From Chloroflexota bacterium (GTDB lineage: Bacteria; Chloroflexota; Dehalococcoidia; Lucifugimonadales; Lucifugimonadaceae), in contig JABMNN010000069.1 in the NCBI GenBank assembly GCA_013204545.1, positions 1-60,628 on the forward strand: a stretch of DNA of 60,628 nt, in the 5' to 3' direction. Under the pieces are notes generated by a model. The model did no database searches, was not told the DNA's origin, and saw nothing but the letters and a program-made list of their open reading frames with translations. The position numbers and the translations under genes were made by a program. Positions 52,340-60,628 of the stretch are shown here, in pieces; position 1 is the stretch's first letter, and the number at the start of each line of letters is the position of its first letter.

Positions 52340-53881
52340 TTGGTGTGTTGCTTGGTCAGTTCAAAGACTTCAAATAATCCTCTCAGGCGAGTCGCTCGAA
52401 ACCTGATGATGTACCCGCTTACCCTCGGGTTCGGAATAGTGACTGTGATCATTGTGGTAATAGGCACCAATTTGCTGATTCGGGAGGCTAGCCACGGAGT
52501 TGACCAACAGCTCGTTCGATCATTTGAAAATGAGATCAGCACTGATCTAGCACGAGAGTTCGACCGCTTTAGTGCTGATGATTCATTGCAAGATATTAAC
52601 GACCTGATTGTTGATGGTCGGATGGACGGATGGTATGAGCACACGTCAGTGGATCTAGGTAATTCGTTCTTCGCGCTGTACGACATGATGGGAACACCGG
52701 TTTGGACGAACGGATCTATTCGTCTGATAGAGGAAGCAACGAGTGATCACCATCACAAAGCATTTGATATCGCATTGTCGGGCGCCTTAATTTCAGAACT
52801 CAGACACAATTTTCAGATAACGGATGCAAACGGGGATCCGATTATTGCGGAGGTTGTTGAAACTCACTTACCAGTGTTCTCAAACACTGATAATGAAGTA
52901 ATTGGTGTTTTAGAAACCTATGTAGATATCGGCGACGAATACATTGTTTCAGTGGCTGAGGCTCGTTCGAACATTTTGAACCCAGCGGTAAAGATAATGA
53001 CGTCTATCACCGTTCTGTTGATTACCGTCGTTTTCGTCGCTGAGATGCTTCGGAAGCGTGCTCATGGTCATCGTATCGAAGAAGAACGTAGACGTGCTGA
53101 TGCCGATTTGCAATTGATACGTGCACAGGCCCAAGTACAGGAATTAGCGATAGTGGAACAAGAGCGCAAGAGATTTCTTTCTGTTGTGTCGCATGAGCTC
53201 AAAACTCCACTGACTTCGATTCTGGCGTTCGCGGATATTCTCACGAGACACAGCGATCCATTGACCGAACGACAGATCAAGCACCTAAATCTGGTTAAAC
53301 GAAACGGACGAAGGCTCGACCAACTGATAGGAGATTTGCTAGATGTATCTCGGATCGAGACAGGTAATTTCTCACTGGAATTTAGTGACGTACCGATCAG
53401 TGATCTCTTCGATGATTTGACAGAGAGTTTGCAAGGTATGTTTGAGTTGAAATCGCAGAAGTTGTTGGTAGTTAACTTGGCGAGTGGTCGATTAGTCAGT
53501 GCTGATCGGAGCAGAATCTTCCAAGTCATATCAAACATTCTCTCGAATGCTTAAAAATACTCTGCGGAAAACTCAACAATTACCCTGAAATCCAAAGTCG
53601 AAAATGAGAATTTTCATGTTTCAATTACCGATGAAGGGCCCGGGATAAGCGACGAAGAACAACGGCTGATATTTCAGATGTTTTACCGAGCTCCGAATAA
53701 ATACGCCCAAACTGTTCCGGGTATGGGAATTGGCCTGTCGCTAGTCAAGTCGATCGTAGAGCTACACGATGGGCACATTGGAATCGAAAGCACTGTAGGC
53801 GCCGGTGCCACATTTACTTTGGAACTTCCCGGAGTGTTGGGAGCAGCGAATGATGAATTGTTGTCTGTTAGTTCCGCATAA
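52340..53881 (+). pseudogene. Sensor histidine kinase interrupted by an in-frame TAA
   Basis: A transmembrane histidine kinase of about 513 codons. There is a first helix near residues 24-47, an outer sensor region to about 210, a second helix at about 214-237, then the HisKA box SVVSHELKTPLTSILAF with phosphoacceptor H285. The ATPase domain begins at the N box NILSNA, where codon 405 is TAA (53552-53554). The frame then continues without error as KYSAENSTITL, DEGPGISDEE, F-box RLIFQMFYRAP and G2 GMGIGLSLVKSIVELHDGH to a stop at 53881. TTA (Leu) to TAA is one base change, so this is a recent nonsense event, an assembly error or rarely a recoded stop. No cognate response regulator is adjacent. 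Confidence 0.85.
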
Positions 53882-53989
53882 TCTGCGAATTCTGTAATCT
53901 ACACGATTAAACATTGATTCAGAAAACAACAACTCCGACACATTGAATGGTCGGGGCTGCTAATTCACCGTCGTGTGAAAATGAATCAC

Positions 53990-55192
53990 CTATGCGCCGG
54001 TTTGTTCCAAGACCCTGTCTAAAATCTCGACTGCTTCGTCGATTTCGTCGCGGGTCGTGTTCAAGGGCGGCATAAAGCGGATCATATTGGGTCGAACTGC
54101 ATTGATGAGGAGTCCCTCTGGCAATGCGGCTGTGACTGTCGCACCAGCGATTTCTTTGTTCATTTGAAGAGCGATAAGAAGACCCATGCCTCGAACTTCG
54201 GTGATGAAGTCGTACTTCTCAGCCAAAGCTTTTAGCTTTCCCTGAAAGTAAGCACCCGTTTCGTTGGCAAGCGCTGGTATGTTTTCGTCGACGATCACCT
54301 TGGCCGCTGCCGCACCCGCTGCAGTCGTGAGGGCATTTCCTCCGAACGTCGATCCGTGGTCGCCGGGCTGGAGAACTGAGCAGAACTCCTTGGTCGCGAA
54401 CGCCCCTAAAGGAGCGCCTGAACCAAGTGCCTTAGCCAGCGTCATTACATCGGGCTCAACGCCAGGAAACTGCTGGTAGCCGAAGAGAGTTCCGATTCGC
54501 CCCATGCCGGTTTGAACTTCGTCAAGCATGAACAGAATGTTCTTCTCGTGGCAGAAGTCCATCACATCTTTCAGGTAATTCTCGGAAGGAATGTTTACTC
54601 CACCCTCACCCTGAACAGGCTCAAGTAAAACCGCACATGTTCGACCTTCGACGTAAGCGTCTTTGATCGCTTGAACGTCGTTATAAGCAACGTTTGTAAA
54701 TCCCGGCATAAGCGGGGTCCACTTTTCCTGATATGCAGGCTGGCCTGTGGCCGCCATCATCGCCTGTGTACGACCGTGGAACGAATCGAATGTCGTGATG
54801 ATCTCGTACGCACCATCGAGCTTGGTCTTGCCCCATTTGCGAGCGACTTTGCAAGCACCTTCGTTTGCTTCAGCACCAGAGTTGCAGAAGAAAACGCGAT
54901 CAATATCGGAGTTGTCAACGATGATCTTGGCGAGCGAGAGTTGAGGGGTTGTGTAGAACAAGTTCGACATTTGCAGAATTTTGCCTGCTTGATCTCGAAT
55001 GGCCTCGGTAACCGCTGGGTGACTGTGTCCTAAGTTCAGAACTGCCCAACCGGCGGTGAAATCGAGGTAGCTTTTCCCGTCGTTGTCGAATACTCGGGTG
55101 CCTTCGCCTCGCACAAGAACAGGTGGCATTCGATTAACCACTTGCATGTAGTACTTGGCTTCGAGGTCCTTATATTCAGACGAGCTAGTCAT
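53990..55192 (-). CDS. argD: Acetylornithine aminotransferase
   Basis: PLP enzyme that converts N-acetylglutamate semialdehyde to N-acetylornithine. NLGHSHPAVTEAI and FFCNSGAEANEGACKVARKW are the class III aminotransferase opening; DEVQTGMGRIGTLFGYQQF and MTLAKALGSGAPLGAF carry the PLP Asp and Lys. 400 residues is typical, with the N-terminus YKDLEAKYYMQVVNRMP. It is the last gene of the argJ-argB-plsY-argD group on the minus strand. Enzymes of this type can also act on succinyldiaminopimelate or ornithine; the arginine genes around it favour ArgD. Confidence 0.95.
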   Translation of the reverse strand: MTSSSEYKDLEAKYYMQVVNRMPPVLVRGEGTRVFDNDGKSYLDFTAGWAVLNLGHSHPAVTEAIRDQAGKILQMSNLFYTTPQLSLAKIIVDNSDIDRVFFCNSGAEANEGACKVARKWGKTKLDGAYEIITTFDSFHGRTQAMMAATGQPAYQEKWTPLMPGFTNVAYNDVQAIKDAYVEGRTCAVLLEPVQGEGGVNIPSENYLKDVMDFCHEKNILFMLDEVQTGMGRIGTLFGYQQFPGVEPDVMTLAKALGSGAPLGAFATKEFCSVLQPGDHGSTFGGNALTTAAGAAAAKVIVDENIPALANETGAYFQGKLKALAEKYDFITEVRGMGLLIALQMNKEIAGATVTAALPEGLLINAVRPNMIRFMPPLNTTRDEIDEAVEILDRVLEQTGA

Positions 55193-55373
55193 TGTTCTTC
55201 TCTTTATTCTTATTCTTCAGAGGTATTAGTTCCAGATGACAATGTGGAACGTCCTCTACAACGAAAATTGCTGCCAATGCGACAGCGTTTGCCAATCACA
55301 ATTCGTGATTTGCAGAACGTGAACTATATCGCAGAGGTCACGAGATTGGGGTGTCCGCCTATGTAATAGGGAA

Positions 55374-55967
55374 CTACTCTTTTCGTCCGGGCTTCCAACC
55401 GCGTGCCGCTGCTCTTCCGAACAGCAGTATGGCTAGCCCCACAGCACTCGCCATGGCTGGCCATTCTGCACTCAGAGGCCAATCTGATCTAATCGCTGCT
55501 GAAACGCCAATGATTACGATGAGCCCGGTTAAAGCTCCGTGTCCGCTGCTTTTCATCTTCGCTATAACGAGCATTCCAAGAGCGAGCCCAGCGAAACCTG
55601 CGATGGGCATTAGCGCAATTACGCAACCAGCACCGCTCGCTAGCCCTGCACCACCTCGGAATCGGTTGAATACCGGGTACCAATGCCCTGCGACGGCTGC
55701 CCAGCCTCCGATGAACCAAAGATCTTGAGGTGCACCTAACGCCCATGCGATCAGAACAGGCAAGGCGCCCTTCAGTCCATCTGCGAGAAATACCGCTGCG
55801 CCGATTCGTCGGTCGACTTTACGGAATACATTTGCTGCGCCTGGGTTGCCTGTCCCTGTTTCGAATAGATCGACACCAGATCGCATCGTAAGAAGCTTGG
55901 CGAACGGAATCGAACCCAACAGGTAACCGTAAATCAGCATCGCTATGACGTGACCGGCTGTATCCAT
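55374..55967 (-). CDS. plsY: Glycerol-3-phosphate acyltransferase PlsY
   Basis: Membrane acyltransferase that uses acyl-phosphate to acylate sn-glycerol 3-phosphate, the first step of phospholipid synthesis. YGYLLGSIPFAKLLTMRSGVDLF and ETGTGNPGAANVFRKV match the conserved loop with the catalytic serine and glycine-rich substrate site; GGWAAVAGHWYPVFNRFRGG is the third conserved loop. Five or so helices, 197 residues. It sits between argB and argD, unrelated in function. FakA and DegV elsewhere in the window would make acyl-phosphate from exogenous fatty acids, its natural donor. Confidence 0.93.
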   Translation of the reverse strand: MDTAGHVIAMLIYGYLLGSIPFAKLLTMRSGVDLFETGTGNPGAANVFRKVDRRIGAAVFLADGLKGALPVLIAWALGAPQDLWFIGGWAAVAGHWYPVFNRFRGGAGLASGAGCVIALMPIAGFAGLALGMLVIAKMKSSGHGALTGLIVIIGVSAAIRSDWPLSAEWPAMASAVGLAILLFGRAAARGWKPGRKE

Positions 55968-56032
55968 ATTGAGTTCCTCGTTGACGAACCAGTAGTATCG
56001 GCGATTAAGCCACGATATTCACAACTTACGAA

Positions 56033-56839
56033 TTACGTAATTCTTGTACCGATATCTTCACCGCGAGCACAGGCTAACAATGCCCCTGCAAGTCGACCGT
56101 CGATGATATGACCAGATCCGACGACCGATACCGCATCAGCACAGGCTTCGATCTTGGGAATCATCCCTCCGGCAGCAATTCCGCCTGCGATCAAATCCAT
56201 AGCCTGCCCACGAGTCATTCTGGGAATGAGCCGCCTGCGGGCATCGAGTACACCTTCAACGTCGGTTTGGAACACAAGTTGATCAGCCCGAACTGCTTTG
56301 GCTATATGACCCGCGGAAGTATCGGCATTCACGTTCAAGATTCGATCTTCACCGGTGCTTGATGGGAAGAGGTGAAGCGCGGTAGGCGCGATTACCGGAA
56401 TGCTGCCTGAGTTGAGTATCGTCTCTACAGGCTCGGCGTTCGTCTTTACAATTTTGCCAACGTAGCCGAGGTCAGGATCGAGCACTTCTGCTTGAAGAAG
56501 ACCGCTCGAGACACCGGAAATTCCTATTGCGCTGGCACCGTTTGCCTGAAACTCGGCCACCAACTGCGAGTTTACGAGGCCCGCAAGAACAGCCACTGCA
56601 ACATCGAGGGTTGCACGATCGGTACGTCTTAGACCGCGAATAAATTCAGGTTGGATACCTTGCTTGCCGACCCAGTCGCTAATGACCTTACCGCCACCAT
56701 GGACCACTATAGGGCGTGCGCCTTGTTTCCACAGCTCGACGATGTCAGGGACAGTACTGTCACCTTCGCCCAGAGTACTGCCGCCAATTTTTATGACGAT
56801 AGTCTTGCCCGAAACGTCGCGTTTATTCGAAGTGGTCAC
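56033..56839 (-). CDS. argB: Acetylglutamate kinase
   Basis: Phosphorylates N-acetylglutamate, the second step of arginine synthesis. IVIKIGGSTLGEG, IVVHGGGKVISDW and LTLNVNADTSAGHIA-type segments (here RILNVNADTSAGHIAKAVRA) and the ending GGMIPKIEACADAV are the amino-acid-kinase signature. GTG start at 56839. 268 residues with no N-terminal helix extension; the arginine-sensitive ArgB forms carry one, so feedback control may be weak here, an inference. It is 126 bp after argJ in the same direction. Confidence 0.95.
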   Translation of the reverse strand: MTTSNKRDVSGKTIVIKIGGSTLGEGDSTVPDIVELWKQGARPIVVHGGGKVISDWVGKQGIQPEFIRGLRRTDRATLDVAVAVLAGLVNSQLVAEFQANGASAIGISGVSSGLLQAEVLDPDLGYVGKIVKTNAEPVETILNSGSIPVIAPTALHLFPSSTGEDRILNVNADTSAGHIAKAVRADQLVFQTDVEGVLDARRRLIPRMTRGQAMDLIAGGIAAGGMIPKIEACADAVSVVGSGHIIDGRLAGALLACARGEDIGTRIT

Positions 56840-56965
56840 CGTGTAACCGCTTTTGTGCCGAAACTCGGCGAACTACAAGAGTCCGAGTGATTGGGGTTGA
56901 TGAGAAAAAACTCTCCGATATGGAGATGGCCTGCACCTGTCACAACGATGTCCCTTTGATGACGA

Positions 56966-58186
56966 TTACGTCGTGTAGGCCGAATTGAAGACCACATACT
57001 CTTCAGTGAGGTCACAACCCCATGCCACGCCTGTTCCGTCACCGATGTTGAGATCGACTCGAAGCCGCACCTCATCGCCACCAAGTGCGCTGACGACGCT
57101 CTGGACGTTATAGGAAATTGCCTTTCCTTCGGCAACGATCTGAATATCGTTCACAAAGCAATCGATCTTCGATTCATCTAGAGGGATTTGTGCCTTGCCG
57201 ACCGCCATGAATATCCGACCCCAATTCGGGTCACGTCCGTACACGGCGGTTTTAACCAGAAGAGAGGCCGCACAAGAACGAGAAGCCTTTAGAGCATCGT
57301 CGGTTGTGGTAGCACCGTTGACAGTTACCTCGATCAGTTTGGTAGCGCCTTCGCCGTCGCGAGCAATCTCAATTGCCAAGTGCTGACAAACCTTAAGCAC
57401 AGCTGTGGTGAATGCCTCGGAAGCCTCGTCACCGCCTGAAATGATGGTGCCACCTGCTGCACCGTTCGCTAAGAGCAGAACAGTGTCGTTGGTGCTCTGA
57501 TCGCCATCTACGTCGATCTGGTTGAATGACAGCTTTACTGCTTCTGAGAGCGTTGCTTGTAAAAATGCTGGGTCGACGTTCGCGTCGGTCGTAGTGAAGG
57601 CAAGCATAGTTGCCATGTTCGGGTGAATCATTCCCGAACCCTTCGATACACCACCCACGGTATGCGTTACGCCATCTACATCGAACGATACGGCGATCTC
57701 TTTCGTGCGCTTGTCGGTCGTGAGAATTGCCTTGGCGAACTCTCCACCGCCGTTGGCCGTGACATTGATCTTCGGAATAAATTCACGCATGAGAGCCATC
57801 GGTATTTCAACACCGATCACACCTGTAGATGAGACTAGAGTTTGCTCCCCGGATACACCGAGGTGAGCAGCGGCCAACTCAGTCATTGCCTTAGCGTCGA
57901 CCATACCTTGGTCGCCGACTGCAGTATTTGCGCAGCCACTGTTCACTACTACCGCATGCACACGTTTGTCGATGCCGACACGCTGCTTGTCGAGCGTGAC
58001 AGTCGGAGAAACGATGCTGTTCTGTGAGAACGTTCCGGCTACTGCACAGGGGCGTTCTGAGTAGAGAAGCCCTATGTCCTTCTTATCGGCGCCAGGGGTT
58101 TTAATTCCTGCAAAAACGCCTCCAGCTGAAAAGCCTTTGGCTGAAGTAACTGTGCCGTTAGGCACTGATGCGATGGGGAGTGTCAT
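56966..58186 (-). CDS. argJ: Bifunctional ornithine acetyltransferase / N-acetylglutamate synthase
   Basis: Self-cleaving Ntn hydrolase that recycles the acetyl group from acetylornithine to glutamate. The precursor of 406 residues carries KGSGMIHPNMATMLAFTTTD, where cleavage before the threonine of MATM makes the alpha and beta chains. Other markers are SQNSIVSPTVTLDK, VVVNSGCANTAVGDQG and VSSTGVIGVEIPM, with RDPNWGRIFMAVG late. With argB and argD downstream it starts the arginine block. The group lacks argC, which must be elsewhere. No operator dyad was identified in the 272-bp upstream gap. Confidence 0.95.
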   Translation of the reverse strand: MTLPIASVPNGTVTSAKGFSAGGVFAGIKTPGADKKDIGLLYSERPCAVAGTFSQNSIVSPTVTLDKQRVGIDKRVHAVVVNSGCANTAVGDQGMVDAKAMTELAAAHLGVSGEQTLVSSTGVIGVEIPMALMREFIPKINVTANGGGEFAKAILTTDKRTKEIAVSFDVDGVTHTVGGVSKGSGMIHPNMATMLAFTTTDANVDPAFLQATLSEAVKLSFNQIDVDGDQSTNDTVLLLANGAAGGTIISGGDEASEAFTTAVLKVCQHLAIEIARDGEGATKLIEVTVNGATTTDDALKASRSCAASLLVKTAVYGRDPNWGRIFMAVGKAQIPLDESKIDCFVNDIQIVAEGKAISYNVQSVVSALGGDEVRLRVDLNIGDGTGVAWGCDLTEEYVVFNSAYTT

Positions 58187-58458
58187 GGCGATTGTTTAAG
58201 TGGTTCGTTAGTTAGTTCGCCAGTCCAGTACAGATGGCACGGTTATTGATACCAGATGCCACGGACCGGGTGCACAAATTAACGATTGCCTACGCTAAAG
58301 CGGTGTAGTTGAAGATCCCAATGAATTTAGCACCGCAATTGCTCAGGTGTTTAATCCATTAGTCGGTAACAAACCAACATTCGGATAACAATGAAAATTG
58401 CGGCAGTTCAAATCGAACTGGGATTATACAGCAGAGAGATATGCAATTCCTGTAGGAA

Positions 58459-58683
58459 TTAGGCTGCTGTTTCGATGTCTGATATCTCGCTCATTCGTCG
58501 GACTGCAGCATCGACATTTTGCCCTAGGCTGGCTAAATGTTCGCGTGAACCGCCTCGTTCCTGCGCAACTGCAAGTTGGCCAAGAGCTACGAGAAGTTCG
58601 CCTGCGATGTTCATTCCAGTGTGCCCCCCGGTAATCAAGAAAAAGTCTTTCTCAGGAAAGAATCTGAGGATGTCTGCTGCCAT
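58459..58683 (-). CDS. Small conserved-looking protein of unknown function
   Basis: A 74-residue protein, ATG at 58683, without membrane segments or known motifs. It begins MAADILRFFPEKDFFLITGG and continues HTGMNIAGELLVALGQLAVA, with a charged C-terminal helix (EHLASLGQNVDAAVRRMSE). Codon use matches real genes in the window better than the opposite-strand frames do. It is separate from the argJ group by 272 bp and divergent from the glycosyltransferase gene. A small helical accessory or regulatory protein is possible, but nothing firm can be said. Confidence 0.5.
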   Translation of the reverse strand: MAADILRFFPEKDFFLITGGHTGMNIAGELLVALGQLAVAQERGGSREHLASLGQNVDAAVRRMSEISDIETAA

Positions 58684-59012
58684 ATCTAAAACTTACCCTG
58701 TTCAGTGTTACCAAAGCGTTGAGAATTTGATGCGAGTTCTAGGAAGTTTGTCCTATTTTTTGTCTCACTGAATTGAGTTTTATTGTCACACCGGGTTTCA
58801 GACTTGTGGTAGCGAGGTTGGTGTGATGCAACCACGACGCAGTGTGTGAACTCACTACATCGGACATGTCAGTCACGATGGAAACTAGAGATCAACGTTA
58901 TCTGGTGGGTGTTCGGCATTGCGTAATTTGCTGGATATCCAACATATCGGTCTTGACTGGGGTATCTCTCGATGAGACGGAATGCTGCTATAAAGATCGA
59001 CGCAAGAGATCT
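58684..59012. other. 329-bp intergenic region before the glycosyltransferase-like gene
   Basis: No gene was recognised. It must hold promoters for the small minus-strand gene and for the rightward glycosyltransferase-like gene; TTGACT occurs near 58953 and TATAAAG near 58990, but their spacing is wrong for a promoter pair. Confidence 0.5.
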
Positions 59013-60628
59013 ATGACCGAGGAAGCACTGCAAATAGATTTCCGACCGCAGCCAACTGGCATTGCGGTTGTAACCTCCGCGCCCATTTCTGTGATCGCCG
59101 AGAGCGGGCATTACGCGACATTCGAAGACTTGATCGACGGATACGCATCTTCATTTGCGAAAGTTCACGTTTTCTCACCAAGCGGCGAGGCGGTTGTAAA
59201 ACCGGTTAAGGGTCATAGAGTTGTCTGGCATAGCGGACCACGCTGGTTGTCGGCAACCAACGGTCTTTGGTGGTCGGTGCTATCGAACCGAGGCGAGTTC
59301 GAAAGTATAGAACTAGTTCGGACGTTTGGACCTCGAGCGGGAGTAGTGGGCAATGCACTATCGAAATTTACTAAATCGCCTCACGTCTCATCGTCCGACG
59401 ATCTGACAGGCAACACTTGGCGAGATCGAACTGGTTGGCGGTCAGCACCGGTAACAATCGTAAATAAGACAGGGTTGTTGAGGGCAAATGTGCTTTCTGC
59501 GACATTGGATTGGGAAGTTGAGTACCTATCTGAGACTGGATACACAAGAGACTTGCTTTTGGGTAACACAGGGTTGGCAACAGATATCTATACTCCAGTT
59601 GGAACGACGGATCCCAATAGGCACCCCGTCGTATTGTGGGCGGCTCCGGTTTCGAATGAGGATTCGATCCGTCTTTTAGAAGAATCAGCGATAGCAACCA
59701 AGCAGATGATCGATAACGTCGAATTTGTCGTGGTGGCACCTAGAGATCAGACAGAACAGTTACGATCTGATGTTCTAGAACATGATCTGCCGGTGACGAT
59801 TGCAGATATAGGTGAAGTGGAACCTTTGGTCGACCTCATAGAACGTAGTTGGGCGTGTGTTACCGCGCCATCTAAGGGGATGCCACATAATCTGGCAATG
59901 TACGCTGCCTCTGCAGGGGTGCCGCTTATTTCATTGGGTGAACTCGAAGAGAAATACGGGTTTAAGAACCAACTGAACTACATGGGCGTCGAAGCCGACA
60001 GCCACGAAGCAGTGGCATTTAGCCTGCAATTGCTGAGGCGTTGGTCAGACTGGTCACTGCGTATAGGCTCGGCAGGACAGCATCTGATCGAAGAACGTTT
60101 TTCAACCAGAACAGTCGCGGTAAAAGAAGGAGAGCAGCTTGCCCGCATTGCCCGGAATCAAGACTTAGAGTCGGATTCACCCGTGCAACTCAAAGTGTTG
60201 AAGCCGTATATATCACCGGCTGCCGGTAGCATTCCTTCGCTCACAGGTGATGCGACTCCTGATGTTGCTGATGTTGAGTCGACAGCAGAAGTCTACGAGG
60301 ATATGTACTCAGGGCCTGGTTTTGACCTAGTGGCAGCGGCACTTGCAGGTATGGCGGGCAGTAACTCTTTGGCTAAGTCAGCCACATCGGAGTCTGTAGA
60401 GGAAGCATCGGTCGACCTCGGTCAAGACGCCATATCAGCGTTGTTTGCTGCGAGCGAACCAGCACCTTCAGTCGACCTCGGTCAGGATGCTATTTCAGCG
60501 TTGTTTGCTGCGAACGACCCGGCACCTTCAGTCGATCTGGGTCAGGATGCTATTTCAGCGTTGTTTGCTGCGAACGACCCGGCACCTTCAGTCGATCTGG
60601 GTCAAGACGCCATATCAGCGTTGTTTGC
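59013..60628 (+). CDS. Glycosyltransferase-like protein with C-terminal tandem repeats, 3' end beyond the window
   Basis: The frame starts at ATG 59013 and is open to the right edge, 538 codons so far. The first 380 residues look like a GT-B glycosyltransferase: an N-terminal strand ATTSAPISV-like segment (GIAVVTSAPISVIAESGHYA), then VVLWAAPVSNEDSIRLLEES, and PHNLAMYAASAGVPLISLG, which resembles the nucleotide-sugar loop of GT4 enzymes. A linker rich in Ser, Glu and Ala leads into a 20-residue repeat (SVDLGQDAISALFAASEPAP and variants), at least 3.7 copies. The repeat core resembles the SQDEIDALF motif of flagellar and chemotaxis proteins. Function of the repeat is unknown; it may bind another protein. 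Confidence 0.7.
   Translation, partial: MTEEALQIDFRPQPTGIAVVTSAPISVIAESGHYATFEDLIDGYASSFAKVHVFSPSGEAVVKPVKGHRVVWHSGPRWLSATNGLWWSVLSNRGEFESIELVRTFGPRAGVVGNALSKFTKSPHVSSSDDLTGNTWRDRTGWRSAPVTIVNKTGLLRANVLSATLDWEVEYLSETGYTRDLLLGNTGLATDIYTPVGTTDPNRHPVVLWAAPVSNEDSIRLLEESAIATKQMIDNVEFVVVAPRDQTEQLRSDVLEHDLPVTIADIGEVEPLVDLIERSWACVTAPSKGMPHNLAMYAASAGVPLISLGELEEKYGFKNQLNYMGVEADSHEAVAFSLQLLRRWSDWSLRIGSAGQHLIEERFSTRTVAVKEGEQLARIARNQDLESDSPVQLKVLKPYISPAAGSIPSLTGDATPDVADVESTAEVYEDMYSGPGFDLVAAALAGMAGSNSLAKSATSESVEEASVDLGQDAISALFAASEPAPSVDLGQDAISALFAANDPAPSVDLGQDAISALFAANDPAPSVDLGQDAISALF
60408..60628 (+). repeat. 60-bp in-frame tandem repeat, cut by the window edge
   Basis: Units start at 60408, 60468, 60528 and 60588 (partial). 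Copies 2 and 3 differ only at two positions early in the unit, whereas copies 1 and 4 share TCAAGACGCCATATC where 2 and 3 read TCAGGATGCTATTTC. The mosaic pattern suggests gene conversion or slippage within the array. A repeat at the very end may also explain where the assembled sequence stops. Confidence 0.9.

Noticed and set aside
58953..58996. TTGACT and TATAAAG as a promoter for the glycosyltransferase-like gene
   Set aside because: The spacing is about 30 bases, too long for a sigma-70 promoter.

Overview
The window is about 60.6 kb of densely coding bacterial DNA of roughly even base composition, with genes on both strands. No rRNA, tRNA, CRISPR array or insertion sequence was recognised. 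The gene mix points to a free-living, probably marine Chloroflexota lineage such as SAR202 or a relative. The pointers are two enolase-superfamily sugar-acid enzymes, a UxuA-type mannonate dehydratase, many NAD(P)-dependent oxidoreductases, an rpmB/fakA/degV/recG block and two archaellum-accessory-like proteins. This placement is inferred from gene content, not from a marker phylogeny.

Layout. 0-2.1 kb: a cytochrome c oxidase subunit II gene cut by the left edge, a PAS-LuxR regulator and a lipoprotein cytochrome c. 2.2-5.3 kb: trpB, dCMP deaminase and an enolase-superfamily enzyme. 5.5-8.2 kb: two tandem four-cysteine membrane-anchored paralogues and a secreted matrixin-like protease. 8.3-18.1 kb: catabolic and redox enzymes (epimerase-like protein, gamma-glutamyltranspeptidase, aldo/keto reductase, MDR reductase, glycerol kinase, NmrA-like protein, UxuA-like dehydratase). 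18.1-20.6 kb: a palindromic repeat, an OsmC-like remnant, two ArlF/ArlG-like proteins and a small membrane protein. 20.7-25.8 kb: ManD-type dehydratase, NHL propeller, SDR and epimerase, with a truncated kinase between them. 25.8-29.9 kb: a cobalamin nucleotide-loop and adenosylation operon (cobO-T-S-C-U) behind a cobalamin riboswitch with an intrinsic terminator.

29.9-36.8 kb: a VIT-family transporter, a decayed epimerase, recG, degV, fakA and divergent rpmB. 37-40.7 kb: a peptide-type ABC importer (binding protein plus two permeases) without ATPase genes. 40.8-45.8 kb: HAD phosphatase, rpe, glycerophosphodiesterase, argH and argG. 46.2-52 kb: a large lipoprotein with eight PPC-like repeats, an HxlR regulator with a clear dyad upstream, and a 610-residue protein of unknown function. 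52.3-53.9 kb: a histidine kinase interrupted by one in-frame TAA in the N box. 54-58.2 kb: argJ, argB, plsY and argD. 58.5-60.6 kb: a small protein and a glycosyltransferase-like gene that runs off the right edge inside a 60-bp tandem repeat.

How the genes fit together. Arginine biosynthesis from glutamate is nearly complete here in two blocks (argJ-B-D and argG-H). FakA and DegV suggest uptake of exogenous fatty acids, and PlsY gives the next acyl-transfer step. GlpK and the glycerophosphodiesterase handle glycerol phosphates. The cobalamin operon finishes and adenosylates salvaged corrinoids. The most unusual items are the archaellum-like pair, the kinase stop codon, the repeat-tailed glycosyltransferase and the four-cysteine tandem paralogues.
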